Below the pieces are notes generated by a model that was not told where the DNA came from, ran no database searches, and saw only the letters and a list, made by a program, of their open reading frames with translations. 64,000 bases of DNA, taken from assembly GCF_003820355.1 (NCBI RefSeq), contig NZ_RPOK01000004.1, positions 186,001-250,000 on the forward strand, read 5' to 3'. Numbering within the stretch: position 1 is the first letter of the stretch; each line of letters opens with the position of its first letter. This DNA comes from Paralteromonas sediminis (GTDB taxonomy: Bacteria > Pseudomonadota > Gammaproteobacteria > Enterobacterales > Alteromonadaceae). The position numbers and the translations under genes are program-made. Shown piece by piece: positions 1 to 8,714 of this stretch.

Positions 1-616
1 TTTCAAATTTATACCCGACACCTTCAATCCAGGTTGTACGATTTGGGAGATTATGATCGAAGAACTCCAAGTCAGTATTTACTGCCTTGGTCAGGAATGA
101 GTCGATCCAATTAAGGCCAACTGGCAATCTGAACCCAGCGCTTCTAATTCTTTTAATAAAAGAACTTCTCATCCCATAAAGATTGCCGAAGAAACAGGCT
201 CTCTCAATAATTAATGACCTGTAGAACGCTATATTTCTTCCTGATAGCGGCATGCCTGCAATGATCATTGTTTCGGGTTGGCTTTGTTCCAACTTTGAGC
301 TCATTTTGGAAAAACAATCATCAGAGAAATTAATGTCTGAGTCACAAAAAAAATGCGTATCAACCTCATCACTCAGATCATGAACATAGGTATTCCATGC
401 ATTGCATTTATCGCCAAGTTCAATCTCTACGACTTCCAATTTAGCAAATTCAAGCGTTTTTTTACATTCCTCGGCAATTTGTACCGTGGCATCTGTACAC
501 CCATTTGCCAAAATCAAATACCGATTTAATTTTGCATCCGTATTCTTATATACGCTTTCAATCGAAGTTTTAATGTTTGCTTCTTCGTTATAAGCAAACA
601 TGATTATGTTGTACAA
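1..616 (-). CDS. Glycosyltransferase family 2, partial (C-terminus beyond left edge)
   Basis: My reading of the reverse strand gives an open frame running off the left edge. It begins near LYNIIMFAYNEEANI, the first beta strand of a GT2/GT-A fold (hydrophobic strand then AYNEE), followed by a serine/threonine-rich helix, LILANGCTDAT and a FFCDSDI acidic segment in the place of the DxD nucleotide-sugar/metal motif. GT2 enzymes move sugars from nucleotide donors. No ATG precedes the first strand except one inside it, so I place the start at a TTG at 616, with AGG nine bases upstream. A TTG at 622 or the ATG at 601 are alternatives. It lies at the edge of the exopolysaccharide island and is presumably part of it. 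Substrate cannot be read from sequence. Confidence 0.75.
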   Translation of the reverse strand, partial: MYNIIMFAYNEEANIKTSIESVYKNTDAKLNRYLILANGCTDATVQIAEECKKTLEFAKLEVVEIELGDKCNAWNTYVHDLSDEVDTHFFCDSDINFSDDCFSKMSSKLEQSQPETMIIAGMPLSGRNIAFYRSLIIERACFFGNLYGMRSSFIKRIRSAGFRLPVGLNWIDSFLTKAVNTDLEFFDHNLPNRTTWIEGVGYKFE

Positions 617-784
617 ATCCAATTACCTATTTAAATCAACACAAAATCAAAATTAAATCCGAAATATCGTCACACAGCAAACGCACTTCGAACTTCGTAT
701 GGTGTACTTTTCTCCACAGCTTGTAGAATGCCAAAACAACTAAGTGAATAATAGTGAAATATCTTAATGAATGAGAGCTTTCCA

Positions 785-1792
785 ATGACGTTAACAAAAA
801 TCGTTATTTGCATCACATTTTGGGTTGGTTATTTGACCAACAGTGAAGCAGATGTCCACCGGGTCAGCTCAGAATCAGAATTGTACAAAGCACTGGTTAC
901 AGCAAATCACAATCAAGTTCGGGACAGTATTGAAGTTACTGCAGGCGTTTATGAGTTAGATAAACGACTTCAGTTCACAGAAGCAAATACAAAGCTCGTC
1001 AGTGCATCCGGCATCGCAAATGATGTCATTTTGAGAGGGAAAGGCATGCGACCTTCCGCCACTACTGAAGTACTGCTAGATATTGCTGCAAAAAACATCA
1101 GCGTAAGTGGCATAACACTTGAAGCAGCCTCCCATCACTTGATCCAAGTAAGAGCGGAAGCTGACGCAGATAATTTTACTTTAACAAACTGCGTGCTAAG
1201 AGATGCCTACCAGCAACTGTTTAAGGTGTCAGCGACTAAAGAAAGTGATAGTCCACATGCAGACTTTGGTCATATCTCTCATTGCCTTTTTGAATATTCT
1301 GCAGGCATCGGACCACAATATTACATTGGTGGAATAGATGCTCACAGAATTAGAAACTGGACCATTGCTAACAATACTTTCAAGGCCATAGCCAGTCCCG
1401 CTGAGAGGGTTGCTCAACATGCTATTCATATTTGGAACAATAGCAGTAACAACTTAGTAATTAGTAATACGATTATTGATTCTGACCGAGGCATTGGGTT
1501 TGGAATGGGCAATTCCAGTAATCAGAATACAGGCGGAAAAATTATTAATAATTTGATTGTTCATACTGCAAAACACCACCGGTTCGCCGATGTTGGCATA
1601 ATATTGGAGAGCAGCCCACATACTGAAATCACTAATAACACCATACTCATGAATGGTCGTTATCCCAACGCCATTGAATACCGGTTTACCAGTACGCACG
1701 ATGTTGTGATCAGCGGTAACCAAGTTAATCGCAGAATCACGTCGCGCGATGGAGGCTCAGCAAGGCTAGTTAACAATAAAAAGTTGAAATAA
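785..1792 (+). CDS. Secreted right-handed parallel beta-helix protein
   Basis: The protein opens with a signal peptide (MTLTKIVICITFWVGYLTNSEA) and then consists of repeated short strands with N-N-T and N-x-I turns (NWTIANNTF, NLVISNTII, KIINNLIV, TEITNNTILM, DVVISGNQV). This is the PbH1 pattern of pectate-lyase-like and polysaccharide-binding beta helices. The start at 785 is preferred over an in-frame ATG at 767 because GAGAG lies seven bases upstream and the signal peptide then sits at the N-terminus. No catalytic site is evident and no PEP-CTERM tail is present. Beside exopolysaccharide glycosyltransferases, a periplasmic lyase, epimerase or binding role on the polymer is a reasonable inference but unproven. 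Confidence 0.7.
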   Translation: MTLTKIVICITFWVGYLTNSEADVHRVSSESELYKALVTANHNQVRDSIEVTAGVYELDKRLQFTEANTKLVSASGIANDVILRGKGMRPSATTEVLLDIAAKNISVSGITLEAASHHLIQVRAEADADNFTLTNCVLRDAYQQLFKVSATKESDSPHADFGHISHCLFEYSAGIGPQYYIGGIDAHRIRNWTIANNTFKAIASPAERVAQHAIHIWNNSSNNLVISNTIIDSDRGIGFGMGNSSNQNTGGKIINNLIVHTAKHHRFADVGIILESSPHTEITNNTILMNGRYPNAIEYRFTSTHDVVISGNQVNRRITSRDGGSARLVNNKKLK

Positions 1793-1862
1793 CAATGAAA
1801 TGGGTTTGTTACTAAACAACGTCTGACATAGACTATCCAAAAATAGCAATATATTGGATTTA

Positions 1863-3056
1863 ATGATTATTGTAGTTGCACAGCGAGTGCCTTATCCACC
1901 AAACAAAGGTGAAAAATTGCGAACCTATCACCAGATTAAACATCTGGTTGAGCAGGGTCATGCGGTACGTGTATACAGTTTGCGCCATGAAAGAGAAGAT
2001 GATGAATTAGCTTTTGAGCTGGCCAAGAACCTTAATATCAAAGTGACCCTCTTTGGCATGCAAAACCGCTTGTTCCGGTATATTACTGCTTTTTTAAAAG
2101 GGGCGCCTATTAGTGTGGGCGCATTTCATTCTTCTCAATTACATAAACAATTGCAGACAGACGCAGAGCAAGGAGAACCTCTTACCATACTACTAACAGC
2201 GTCAAGCCTTGCTCCTTATGTATTGGAGAGCGCAGCTTCTAAAAAAGAACACGTGACTCTGTTGATGGATTTCATGGATGTTGATTCAGATAAGTGGGCG
2301 CAGTATGCCAATAACACTAAGGGGCCAATGAAATGGGTATACCAGCGTGAGTCCCGCGGGATCCGCAAGCTAGAAGCGGCTGTAAATCGCAGTTTTGATC
2401 GATGTTTTCTTATAGCTGAAACAGAAATAGCGCTTTTTAGCAAGCAGGTGTGCAATACCGTCCCAGTAACCAAGTTAAATAATGGTATGGATTTTGATGC
2501 TTTTCACCCTGGTAAAAATGATGCTAAACCACCATTTCCCGTATTCTTATTTACAGGCGTAATGGACTATAAACCCAATGTGGATGCAGTAGTTTGGTTT
2601 TACGAAAAGTGCTGGAAAGAAATCAAGCAACGCCTTCCAGAAGCAAAGTTTGTTATCGCAGGCATGAATCCAACATCAAGTGTCACAGCTCTGGACAAAG
2701 ATCCTGACATCGACGTTACTGGGTTTGTGAAGGATATATTGCCCTATTACCATATGGCTTCGGTTTTTGTTGCCCCTTTTAGGTTAGCTAGAGGCGTTCA
2801 AAATAAAGTACTTCAAGCCACCTCGTGTGCCTTGCCGGTTGTTACCACTGAAATGGGCGCTGAAGGCATTAGCTTTGCCAATAGCGAAACCATGTTCATT
2901 GCCAATGAAGCACAACACTTTGCAAATGCATGCATAGAGGCAGCGACAAATAGCAACAATGCTGAACAAAAAGCACAACGAGCCTATCAGGCCTTGAGAG
3001 CGTCTTATAGCTGGGAAAACCAACTAAAACCGCTGGTCGAGGCTGTCGCATTGTGA
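1863..3056 (+). CDS. XrtA/PEP-CTERM-associated sugar transferase (TIGR03087-like, GT4)
   Basis: The N-terminus (VVAQRVPYPPNKGEKLRTYH) matches the signature of the glycosyltransferase that accompanies exosortase A loci (TIGR03087, stp1). The C-terminal half has the GT-B nucleotide-sugar domain: FLFTGVMDYKPNVDAV, KFVIAGMNP, then VFVAPFRLARGVQNKVLQ and the final EMGAEGI segment. Length near 400 residues fits the family. The start is ambiguous: ATG at 1863 or a TTG at 1854, neither with a good ribosome site. It overlaps the next gene by four bases (GTGA), so the two are co-translated. The inferred role is adding a sugar to a lipid-linked repeat unit at the cytoplasmic membrane face. Confidence 0.85.
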   Translation: MIIVVAQRVPYPPNKGEKLRTYHQIKHLVEQGHAVRVYSLRHEREDDELAFELAKNLNIKVTLFGMQNRLFRYITAFLKGAPISVGAFHSSQLHKQLQTDAEQGEPLTILLTASSLAPYVLESAASKKEHVTLLMDFMDVDSDKWAQYANNTKGPMKWVYQRESRGIRKLEAAVNRSFDRCFLIAETEIALFSKQVCNTVPVTKLNNGMDFDAFHPGKNDAKPPFPVFLFTGVMDYKPNVDAVVWFYEKCWKEIKQRLPEAKFVIAGMNPTSSVTALDKDPDIDVTGFVKDILPYYHMASVFVAPFRLARGVQNKVLQATSCALPVVTTEMGAEGISFANSETMFIANEAQHFANACIEAATNSNNAEQKAQRAYQALRASYSWENQLKPLVEAVAL

Positions 3057-3637
3057 GACATGTCATCAAACAAGCTGTGTTCTTAATGTTTGCCATTTTG
3101 ATATTCCCAATCACTCTGTTGTTTTTTGGTATCAGCTTGTTCTTTGCAAAAGATGAAGTACTGAGTAGCTTTAGCCAGGGATTGTCACTGATCCCTGGAA
3201 AAGTTGGGTGCTTTTTAAGAGCAGGTTTCTACCGTTTTACACTGACGCATTGCCATCCTAATGCGAGGATTTCTTTTTTGGTTTTGTTATCTCAGCATGA
3301 TACTGAACTTCACGAAGGCTGTTATGTTGGCCCACAATGCAATATCGGGCGCTGCTCTATTGGTAAAAATACCTTACTGGGTAGCGGTGTGCATATTATG
3401 AGCGGGAAAAAACAACATAACTTCAGTGACAGCAGTAAACCTATCAAGGAACAAGGCGGTGTATTTGAGAAAGTATCAATAGGGGAGAATTGTTGGTTGG
3501 GCAATGGGTCATTAATAATGGCCAATATTGGAGATAACAGCATTGTTGCCGCCGGCTCGGTCGTAATAGAAGATGTTCCCCCAATGTCTATTGTGGCTGG
3601 CAACCCAGCTAAAGTTGTTAAAACAAGACTGGACTAA
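3053..3637 (+). CDS. Left-handed beta-helix (hexapeptide repeat) acyltransferase
   Basis: An N-terminal hydrophobic segment (FLMFAILIFPITLLFFGISLFF, about residues 9-30) is followed by hexapeptide repeats: GCYVGPQCNIGRCSIGKNTLLGSG, VSIGENCWLGNGSLIMANIGDNSIVAAGSVV, and PPMSIVAGNPAKVVK at the end. This is the WbbJ/LacA/NodL type of acetyl-CoA-dependent O-acyltransferase. The GTG start lies inside the stop of the preceding glycosyltransferase. The membrane anchor is unusual for soluble acetyltransferases of this fold but is seen in polysaccharide-locus members. It most likely acetylates a sugar of the exopolysaccharide; the acceptor is unknown. Confidence 0.8.
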   Translation: MRHVIKQAVFLMFAILIFPITLLFFGISLFFAKDEVLSSFSQGLSLIPGKVGCFLRAGFYRFTLTHCHPNARISFLVLLSQHDTELHEGCYVGPQCNIGRCSIGKNTLLGSGVHIMSGKKQHNFSDSSKPIKEQGGVFEKVSIGENCWLGNGSLIMANIGDNSIVAAGSVVIEDVPPMSIVAGNPAKVVKTRLD

Positions 3638-3638
3638 A

Positions 3639-4784
3639 TCACCGTTCTAACATTTCTATAAACTTGCTCAAGTGCGTTTCCCAAGAAAAATGTGTTTTTG
3701 CATATTCACGATAACATTCAGCAGATTTTTTTGGTGAAATTAGAATTGGCACGATATGTTGGGCCATACTTTTCGGATTATCACACGCTATCACATGCCC
3801 CGTTTCACCTAACAACATAGTTTCCTTAGTACCGCCAGAGTCACCTGCTATGACTGGTTTTCCACAAGCCTGAGCCTCTACCAGGACCATTCCAAACCCC
3901 TCAATGTCATTGCCGATAGTTCTATTAGGCAAAACAAAGTAATCACACTGCTGATAACATCTAATCAGTGTTTGGTCATCAAGGCCGGATAAAAACTGTA
4001 CGTGAGCTTGCATACCATTTTCATCAACCAAAGCTTCAAGCTCTGCCTTACATTCGCCACTACCCACAACCACATACAAACAATTAGGAATAGCCGCTAC
4101 AATCTCTGGCATCGCTTTTATAAGGTGATCCTGCCCTTTACGCTTTTGTAAACGTCCAACGGTCAATAACACAAACTTGCCCTTCCACCCCATTTGCTCT
4201 TTAAAAGCCATGTCTTCTTCAGCTATGGTGAAGCGGTCAAAGTCTGCGCCGGGGTGAATTACGGTGCACTTTTCAGAATGCGCAAAACCAAAGTTTTGTG
4301 TGAGTTGCTTGCTGTTTTCACTATTACAAATCAGGTTTAGTGCCTTCTTACATACTTGTGTAACGAGTAATGCCTGCTCCCGACTAGTCGCGGCAGTCTC
4401 TACATCCTCACCGTGCACAAAACAGCGATAAGGTTTCCCACCAAAGAAACTGGACAACCAAGCAATGACCCCCTCATGTATTACCCTGCCACAGTGAACT
4501 TCATCGATGTTGTGCACTTTAACCAAGGCATTCAGGGCGCGCACATTACGCCAGTAAAACCTAAGACCTGTCATACTCTTAATCCCCCACTCTGGACTGT
4601 ACAAGGGCATTCGAATAACAGTTGCCTGAAGCGATTCATCGACCAGTTCTGCACTTGGCTCATTGTGAGTAACTATTACAATATTCTCAGCGGGTAACCG
4701 TGAGTACAATTCCCAAAACCAACGACCGCTACCGCCTTCAATTGGCGGGAAATTTTGAGTTAATAACAGGATTTTTTTCATCAT
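3639..4784 (-). CDS. Glycosyltransferase family 4
   Basis: This is a GT-B fold enzyme. The N-terminal acceptor domain starts KILLLTQNFPPIEGGSGRW, the glycine-rich loop common in GT4. The donor domain has LLTVGRLQKRKGQDHLIKAM, LYVVVGSGEC, YFVLPNRT, and EGFGMVLVEAQACGKPVIAG with the EX7E pair. Its start lies three bases from the end of the exosortase gene, so it is probably the last gene of that minus-strand operon. It converges with the acyltransferase gene, leaving only one base between the two coding regions. The N-terminus does not resemble TIGR03088, the second XrtA-associated transferase, so I keep it generic. Confidence 0.88.
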   Translation of the reverse strand: MMKKILLLTQNFPPIEGGSGRWFWELYSRLPAENIVIVTHNEPSAELVDESLQATVIRMPLYSPEWGIKSMTGLRFYWRNVRALNALVKVHNIDEVHCGRVIHEGVIAWLSSFFGGKPYRCFVHGEDVETAATSREQALLVTQVCKKALNLICNSENSKQLTQNFGFAHSEKCTVIHPGADFDRFTIAEEDMAFKEQMGWKGKFVLLTVGRLQKRKGQDHLIKAMPEIVAAIPNCLYVVVGSGECKAELEALVDENGMQAHVQFLSGLDDQTLIRCYQQCDYFVLPNRTIGNDIEGFGMVLVEAQACGKPVIAGDSGGTKETMLLGETGHVIACDNPKSMAQHIVPILISPKKSAECYREYAKTHFSWETHLSKFIEMLER

Positions 4785-4786
4785 TA

Positions 4787-6271
4787 TTAATTACGGTTAG
4801 TCTGCAGTAGGTCAACGATAGAGACCAGTTCTTTGCTGGCATTGTCGACAGCGTCGTCGCTTGCTGAAGATACAGGGACAGATACAATAACCATGAGGCC
4901 CGCTGCCCCTTCTCCTCTGAGAACATTGGCTGTTTGATATAGCTTTGTCTTGGTGGGCTGGGTGAACACTGCTGAATTCACCTTATACCAAGATGCTACC
5001 AAACGCAGGTTACCTAATGGGTCACTTATAAGACGAACTGGCATACCCATAACAGTGGCGGTATCAATACGAAATTGCTTACTGAGGGACCAGCTTTTTT
5101 CGTTATAGAGTCTGTGTAATCCGCTAACCAATTCACTCTTTTGGCCGTCAAACCAAGCCTGATAAATAATGTTATTGCGAGTCGGTGTTGCCTCACTGGT
5201 AAACACGGCAATATCGCTTGGATTGGCAAGATCAGGGACAAACTCCGTTAGCTCACCAGGCTCAGTTTGATTAAAGGGTAAAGGTACATCAATAAAGCTC
5301 GCTGGCGTCAACGCTTTGCTTTTTTGGGCTTCTTCCATCCACCCCTTCCACACTACTCCCGCTACAAATATGGCGATAATCGTTGATATCAGCGGAATAG
5401 AGACTGCAATATTAACCTGATTTTTAGCCGTGAGCTTGACTTCCCATACGGCATTTTTGTCTCTTACCCACTCACCAATTGCTAACAAACTAAATAAAAC
5501 AATGGCAAAAAAGAACCAGCCGTAAATCAAATGATCAGCGCCAACAGCATGCTCCATATCGGTCAAATAACCAGTAAGAATGATGCCATATACCCGAATC
5601 GCATTAGCAATGATGGGATACACAACCGACAACACCATAAAGCCTATTCGTTTTTTGGTGCTGACAAAATTTAAATAAGAATAAACACTCCCCACAACAA
5701 TACTGGCAATAAAGAAACTAATGCCAGAGCAGGCTTCAGCGACCAAAAATCTACCCTGAGGAATTTCTATGTAGAGTCCTGAGCGGAATAATGGTACGCC
5801 TGTTAGCTTTAACATATAAACGGAGATATCCGCGGTCACTTCCTGTAGCCATGGGATAAGCTGTTCGCCAACCGGAATGGTAAAAACAATAAAAACCAGA
5901 GGAAACAAAATCGCATAAGCGGCTTGAACACCAATTATGGATAAGATCAGAAAGGGTAAAAGGCCGAAAGCTGCTGCATGCATAAATAGCTGGATATCAC
6001 CTGCGAAGCCGACCACATAAAGCAACACCCCGCCAATAATAAATGGCAATGCAAGCCAAGAGGAGCGGATCTCTTTGCTAAGCCAAAGCCCTCGCTTAAT
6101 ATAAATAAAGTAGACAACTGCTGGTATGATTAAAAAACCGTGATTAAATATTTCGTTGCCATACCAAATTTCCACTGCACTAGCGATACCCCCAAACGTG
6201 AAAAATAGCCAGGTCAGGAGTAGCAGTGAAAAACAAATCAGCAGTTTCTGGGGTGAAGCCTCTCTTTCCAT
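4787..6271 (-). CDS. xrtA: Exosortase A fused to an EpsI-type C-terminal domain
   Basis: This is a polytopic inner-membrane transpeptidase-like protein. The exosortase triad is visible: Cys181 in VAEACSGISFF, Arg226 in NAIRVYG, and His247 in GADHLIYGW. By analogy with sortases and archaeosortases, it cleaves the PEP-CTERM tail of exported proteins. The last 170 or so residues, after a transmembrane segment (VSIPLISTIIAIFVAGVVW), form a periplasmic EpsI/TIGR02914-like domain (QAWFDGQKSELVSGLHRLYN). The fusion of about 494 residues is the usual form in XrtA systems. It sits between the deacetylase and a GT4 gene on the same strand. No PEP-CTERM substrate gene is in the window. Confidence 0.93.
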   Translation of the reverse strand: MEREASPQKLLICFSLLLLTWLFFTFGGIASAVEIWYGNEIFNHGFLIIPAVVYFIYIKRGLWLSKEIRSSWLALPFIIGGVLLYVVGFAGDIQLFMHAAAFGLLPFLILSIIGVQAAYAILFPLVFIVFTIPVGEQLIPWLQEVTADISVYMLKLTGVPLFRSGLYIEIPQGRFLVAEACSGISFFIASIVVGSVYSYLNFVSTKKRIGFMVLSVVYPIIANAIRVYGIILTGYLTDMEHAVGADHLIYGWFFFAIVLFSLLAIGEWVRDKNAVWEVKLTAKNQVNIAVSIPLISTIIAIFVAGVVWKGWMEEAQKSKALTPASFIDVPLPFNQTEPGELTEFVPDLANPSDIAVFTSEATPTRNNIIYQAWFDGQKSELVSGLHRLYNEKSWSLSKQFRIDTATVMGMPVRLISDPLGNLRLVASWYKVNSAVFTQPTKTKLYQTANVLRGEGAAGLMVIVSVPVSSASDDAVDNASKELVSIVDLLQTNRN

Positions 6272-6292
6272 AATACGCTCACATTATTATTT

Positions 6293-7141
6293 TTAAGTCT
6301 TGATGCCATAAGCATCTTTCATCGTTCCCCATTGATAGTCTTTGAGTAACCGAATCAGCTTACCTTCCATCTTCTTCAAATTAATGTAATGACGCACATT
6401 GGAACGAAAGCTTGCGCCTTGAACTTTAGGCTGATCGGGGTCAATTTCCCAAGGATGAAAATAGAAGCTATACGGCTCGCTTTCTGTTCTCATAAAGGTG
6501 TCGATTCTTCGTTTGGATAGCCAGTAGGGGTAAAGGCGGAAATAGCCTCCCCCGCCTATTCCTATATTTTTACTCTGCTTGACTATGGTTGGAATAGGTA
6601 TCTCTATAATGCCTTCTGGGCGGGTATATTTAAAACGAGGCCAATCCGGCACGCCGTATAAATCGTGTTCGATAGGATAAGTACTGGAAGAGTAGGTAAA
6701 TCCGGCATCAACTAAAATGTCGTATGCCCATTCGTTACTGCCATTGATAGAAAAGCTGGGCGCACGATAGCCTACAATTTGCACGCCACCTATATCTTCT
6801 AATATGGCCTTACTGGTGAAAATGTCTTCTTTCACCTGCTGCTTATTCATTGTGTTAATACGTTGATGCGCCAGACCATGACTGGCGAGTTCATGGCCCT
6901 CGTCAACTATACGCCTAATGACGTCTGGGCACTTTTGTGCCACCCATGCTAACGTAAAAAAGGTAGACTTAACCTCATGCTCAGCAAAGAGATCTAACAG
7001 CTTATGCGTATTTCTATCTACTCTTAATTCGGAGGCATCCCAATCTTTTTGAGATAAGACATTGTCGAACGCCGATACCTGGAAGTAGTCCTCAACGTCT
7101 ACCGTCATCGCATTAAGTCGCGAATCCAACAACTTTGGCAT
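6293..7141 (-). CDS. XrtA-associated polysaccharide deacetylase (NodB domain plus DUF3473)
   Basis: The NodB carbohydrate-esterase-4 motifs are present: TVDVEDYF (catalytic Asp and metal Asp), HELASHGLAHQR (HxxxH metal ligands) and YRAPSFS. The C-terminal part (YFRLYPYWLSKRR, SFYFHPWEIDPDQP) is the DUF3473 extension that marks the exosortase-linked subfamily (TIGR03006). It hydrolyses N- or O-acetyl groups on sugars. I place the start at the ATG at 7141, seven bases past the stop of the upstream transferase. An upstream in-frame start at 7180 would overlap that gene by 32 bases and adds only a non-conserved leader. It probably tailors the exopolysaccharide during or after export. Confidence 0.9.
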   Translation of the reverse strand: MPKLLDSRLNAMTVDVEDYFQVSAFDNVLSQKDWDASELRVDRNTHKLLDLFAEHEVKSTFFTLAWVAQKCPDVIRRIVDEGHELASHGLAHQRINTMNKQQVKEDIFTSKAILEDIGGVQIVGYRAPSFSINGSNEWAYDILVDAGFTYSSSTYPIEHDLYGVPDWPRFKYTRPEGIIEIPIPTIVKQSKNIGIGGGGYFRLYPYWLSKRRIDTFMRTESEPYSFYFHPWEIDPDQPKVQGASFRSNVRHYINLKKMEGKLIRLLKDYQWGTMKDAYGIKT

Positions 7142-7148
7142 AGTAGTT

Positions 7149-8561
7149 TTACCGCCCTTTACCAAACAATACGACTTCAACCGTACGAATCAGTATCAGC
7201 ATGTCTAGTAAAAGACTCTGATGCTTGACGTAATACAAGTCAAATTTTAATTTTTCCATCGAGTCTTCAATACTTGCGCCATAAGGATAATTAAGCTGTG
7301 CCCAACCGGCCAGCCCAGGCTTCACATTGTGGCGCTGATTGTAATAAGGGATTTCTCTAACTAGTTGTTCAACAAACTGCGGGCGTTCAGGTCGAGGGCC
7401 TATAAATGACATCTCGCCCTTAAATACATTCCAAAGCTGCGGCAATTCGTCTATTCGATACTTCCGAATGAACTGTCCGATTCGGGTAACGCGGTTATCG
7501 TTAACACTGGCCCACTTGGCGCCATCTTTTTCAGCATCTGGGCGCATACTTCTAAATTTTACAATTTTGAATAGTTTGCCGTTAAGCCCCACTCGCTCTT
7601 GCTTATAAAACACCGACGTTTTGGTGCGGTGACCGTCATCCAGATAAATGATCAGGGCTGTCAGTAGCATAAATGGCCAAGCAAAAAACAATACTAGCGT
7701 GGCCAAAAAGGCATTAATCGAATAATCAAGAGCGTCTCTGAGGTAGTTTTGTGTCTGAAAACCATTGGAATAGATTACCCAGCTCGGGTACATCAGGTTT
7801 ACAACAATCTGCCCGGTTTCCCGTTCCATAAAATCAAGCAGATCAGTCACTTCCACCCCGCGTAAACGGCAATCAAATAAGACATCAATCGGCAGAGTGC
7901 CACGACGTTGATCACAAGCGATAATGACTTCTTCAATATCATTTTCGGCAACAAATTGCTGAAGGTTTTGCTCTATATTAAGGTGAATGAGTTTTTCGTT
8001 TCTAATGCCTTCTTCCCGATTGTCACCCGGCACAGGGATAAACCCGAGTAAATCAAATCCGATACGATCCACATCACGACGCATTCTTCGCTCAATGATA
8101 GATGCTCTTTCGCCCGCACCTAAAACCACAATGCTCACTCGACCAAGACCTAACAGACCAAGTCTATTGGTAAAGTAACGGAACAAAACCAGCACTATAA
8201 TGACCATACACAAACTGGCTGGTAGGAAGTAGCCCTCAATTTTCATGTTACTAAATAGGGCTTCCAGCACTATTTCAACAACAAAGTAACTCAGGCCAAC
8301 ACTCACAAATATCCGCCTGATAATACCGCGAAACGTTTCCCTTAACTTTGTTTCATATAAGCCTACAGACAGTGAACATAAAAGGATTACGATGGTCATC
8401 ACACCGATATTCACTGCCAACGCTTCCAGTTCAACGGGCAGAGTATGACCCAATTGCAACATAATAAAGTGGGCGATGTAGCACACGTAAGCAATGAGTA
8501 TTGCCTCCGTTACCACAAGCACATTTGAACGTTTATTTTGGTTCTTTTTGTTTGACGCCAC
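7149..8561 (-). CDS. Undecaprenyl-phosphate sugar phosphotransferase, XrtA-associated (EpsB/TIGR03013-like)
   Basis: Four to five N-terminal transmembrane segments (about residues 14-130) are followed by a CoA-binding-like domain (RVSIVVLGAGERAS). A further membrane segment and the bacterial sugar transferase domain come next: VFYKQERVGLNGKLFKIVKFRSM, KYRIDELPQLWNVFKGEMSFIGPRPERP, and VKPGLAGWAQLNY. This is the polyprenyl-phosphate phosphoglycosyltransferase that starts each repeat unit at the membrane. It leads the minus-strand operon and is transcribed away from the export lipoprotein gene. A plausible sigma-70 promoter lies upstream (8638-8665). The 470-residue length is normal for the family. 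Confidence 0.92.
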   Translation of the reverse strand: MASNKKNQNKRSNVLVVTEAILIAYVCYIAHFIMLQLGHTLPVELEALAVNIGVMTIVILLCSLSVGLYETKLRETFRGIIRRIFVSVGLSYFVVEIVLEALFSNMKIEGYFLPASLCMVIIVLVLFRYFTNRLGLLGLGRVSIVVLGAGERASIIERRMRRDVDRIGFDLLGFIPVPGDNREEGIRNEKLIHLNIEQNLQQFVAENDIEEVIIACDQRRGTLPIDVLFDCRLRGVEVTDLLDFMERETGQIVVNLMYPSWVIYSNGFQTQNYLRDALDYSINAFLATLVLFFAWPFMLLTALIIYLDDGHRTKTSVFYKQERVGLNGKLFKIVKFRSMRPDAEKDGAKWASVNDNRVTRIGQFIRKYRIDELPQLWNVFKGEMSFIGPRPERPQFVEQLVREIPYYNQRHNVKPGLAGWAQLNYPYGASIEDSMEKLKFDLYYVKHQSLLLDMLILIRTVEVVLFGKGR

Positions 8562-8637
8562 TTTTATCCTTTTGCCTCTTCAAAAAAGTTAAAACTTATA
8601 AAGTCATGATTTGTAATAGACTACCTCAGTCGATGGC

Positions 8638-8665
8638 ATTATAGTGGATAAAGTTTATGGGTAAA
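8638..8665 (-). promoter_or_regulatory. Candidate sigma-70 promoter for the epsB-xrtA operon
   Basis: On the minus strand, a TTTACC -35-like hexamer and a perfect TATAAT -10 box are separated by 16 bases. They sit about 77 bases upstream of the initiating transferase start, in the divergent region shared with the export lipoprotein gene. This is pattern matching only; no start site has been mapped. Confidence 0.45.
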
Positions 8666-8714
8666 TTAAATTATTTTGAACCTTAAGCCAACAATGAGTG
8701 CAGGATGATCTCGA

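Noticed and set aside
402-593. A short plus-strand open frame near the left edge
   Set aside because: The opposite strand carries a GT2 glycosyltransferase with clear AYNEE and DSD motifs over the same bases.
785-1792. Beta-helix protein as an exosortase substrate
   Set aside because: The C-terminus lacks the PEP motif, the hydrophobic segment and the basic tail of PEP-CTERM proteins.
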